In this document: positions 63,956 to 64,000 of the stretch, piece after piece | Numbering within the stretch: position 1 is the stretch's first letter | Layout: the number at the start of each line of letters is the position of its first letter | Notes under the pieces: generated by a model | Database searches by the model: none | The model's input: the letters and a program-made list of their open reading frames with translations, nothing else | Told to the model about the DNA's origin: nothing | NCBI RefSeq assembly: GCF_011682065.1 | Contig: NZ_VUYU01000001.1 | Span: 1-64,000, forward strand | Direction of reading: 5' to 3' | Origin: Massilia rubra | GTDB taxonomy: Bacteria > Pseudomonadota > Gammaproteobacteria > Burkholderiales > Burkholderiaceae_D | Length of the DNA stretch: 64,000 nucleotides | Program-made: the position numbers and the translations under genes

Positions 63956-64000
63956 GCGCCGGATGAACGGCGCATGCTGTATCGCCCTGTTGCGCGGCAT

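Overview
The window is 64 kb of chromosomal DNA with high GC content and dense gene packing. It most likely comes from a betaproteobacterium of the family Oxalobacteraceae (Massilia, Duganella or Janthinobacterium type). This assignment rests on gene order (tlpA-aroQ-accB-accC-prmA-DUF3426; rubredoxin next to pilGHIJ-chpA; yqgE-yqgF-pyrR-pyrB-pyrC'; glyQ-glyS-gmhB; miaB-phoH-ybeY-corC-lnt), on the betaproteobacterial short H-NS form, and on intergenic repeats of a kind I associate with this family. It is inference, not a database match. I saw no tRNA, rRNA, CRISPR array, prophage or intact insertion sequence.

Layout. From 0.1 to 8.1 kb, a minus-strand block carries fatty-acid synthesis (accB, accC), the L11 methyltransferase prmA, a DUF3426 membrane protein with a repetitive linker, a PfkB-type kinase, aroQ, a TlpA-like thioredoxin and an uncharacterised protein. 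From 8.3 to 16.9 kb, plus-strand genes cover murein recycling (mpl), an esterase, chorismate lyase, an RNB-domain exoribonuclease, a TonB-like protein, aroE, mtgA, a DUF4124 protein and corA. Two small uncharacterised genes lie at 17.3-18.2 kb. hemL and a ThiD-like kinase run leftward and diverge from a rubredoxin gene. From 20.7 to 30.4 kb is a type IV pilus chemosensory (Chp) system: pilG, pilH, pilI, pilJ and a giant ChpA/PilL hybrid kinase of 2002 residues. No pilK or chpB follows it.

From 30.6 to 38 kb are a DNA photolyase and the operon yqgE-yqgF-pyrR-pyrB-pyrC'-plsC, where the dihydroorotase-like protein has lost its metal-binding HxH, followed by convergent apaH. From 38.1 to 45.7 kb is a surface-polysaccharide stretch: rfbC, rfbD, a WecA-type transferase, an H-NS gene, phosphomannomutase, waaC and waaA. 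From 45.7 to 59.2 kb, nearly everything is on the minus strand: a SprT/YgjP-like protease, an acyltransferase, gmhB, glyS, glyQ, lnt, corC, a large unknown protein, ybeY, phoH and miaB. The last 4 kb hold a small HTH protein, an HDOD protein with a partner, a sensor histidine kinase and a glutathione S-transferase.

The most interesting non-coding signal is a pair of about 120-150 bp elements (8112-8263 and 60123-60244). They share conserved unpaired blocks, but their stem arms differ in sequence while keeping their base pairing, as expected of a mobile or repeated structured element under selection for folding. Other items worth a second look are the catalytically degenerate PyrC', the atypical ThiD, the large unknown gene lodged between ybeY and corC, the repeat-expanded linkers in ChpA and the DUF3426 protein, and several long palindromic repeats at gene ends.
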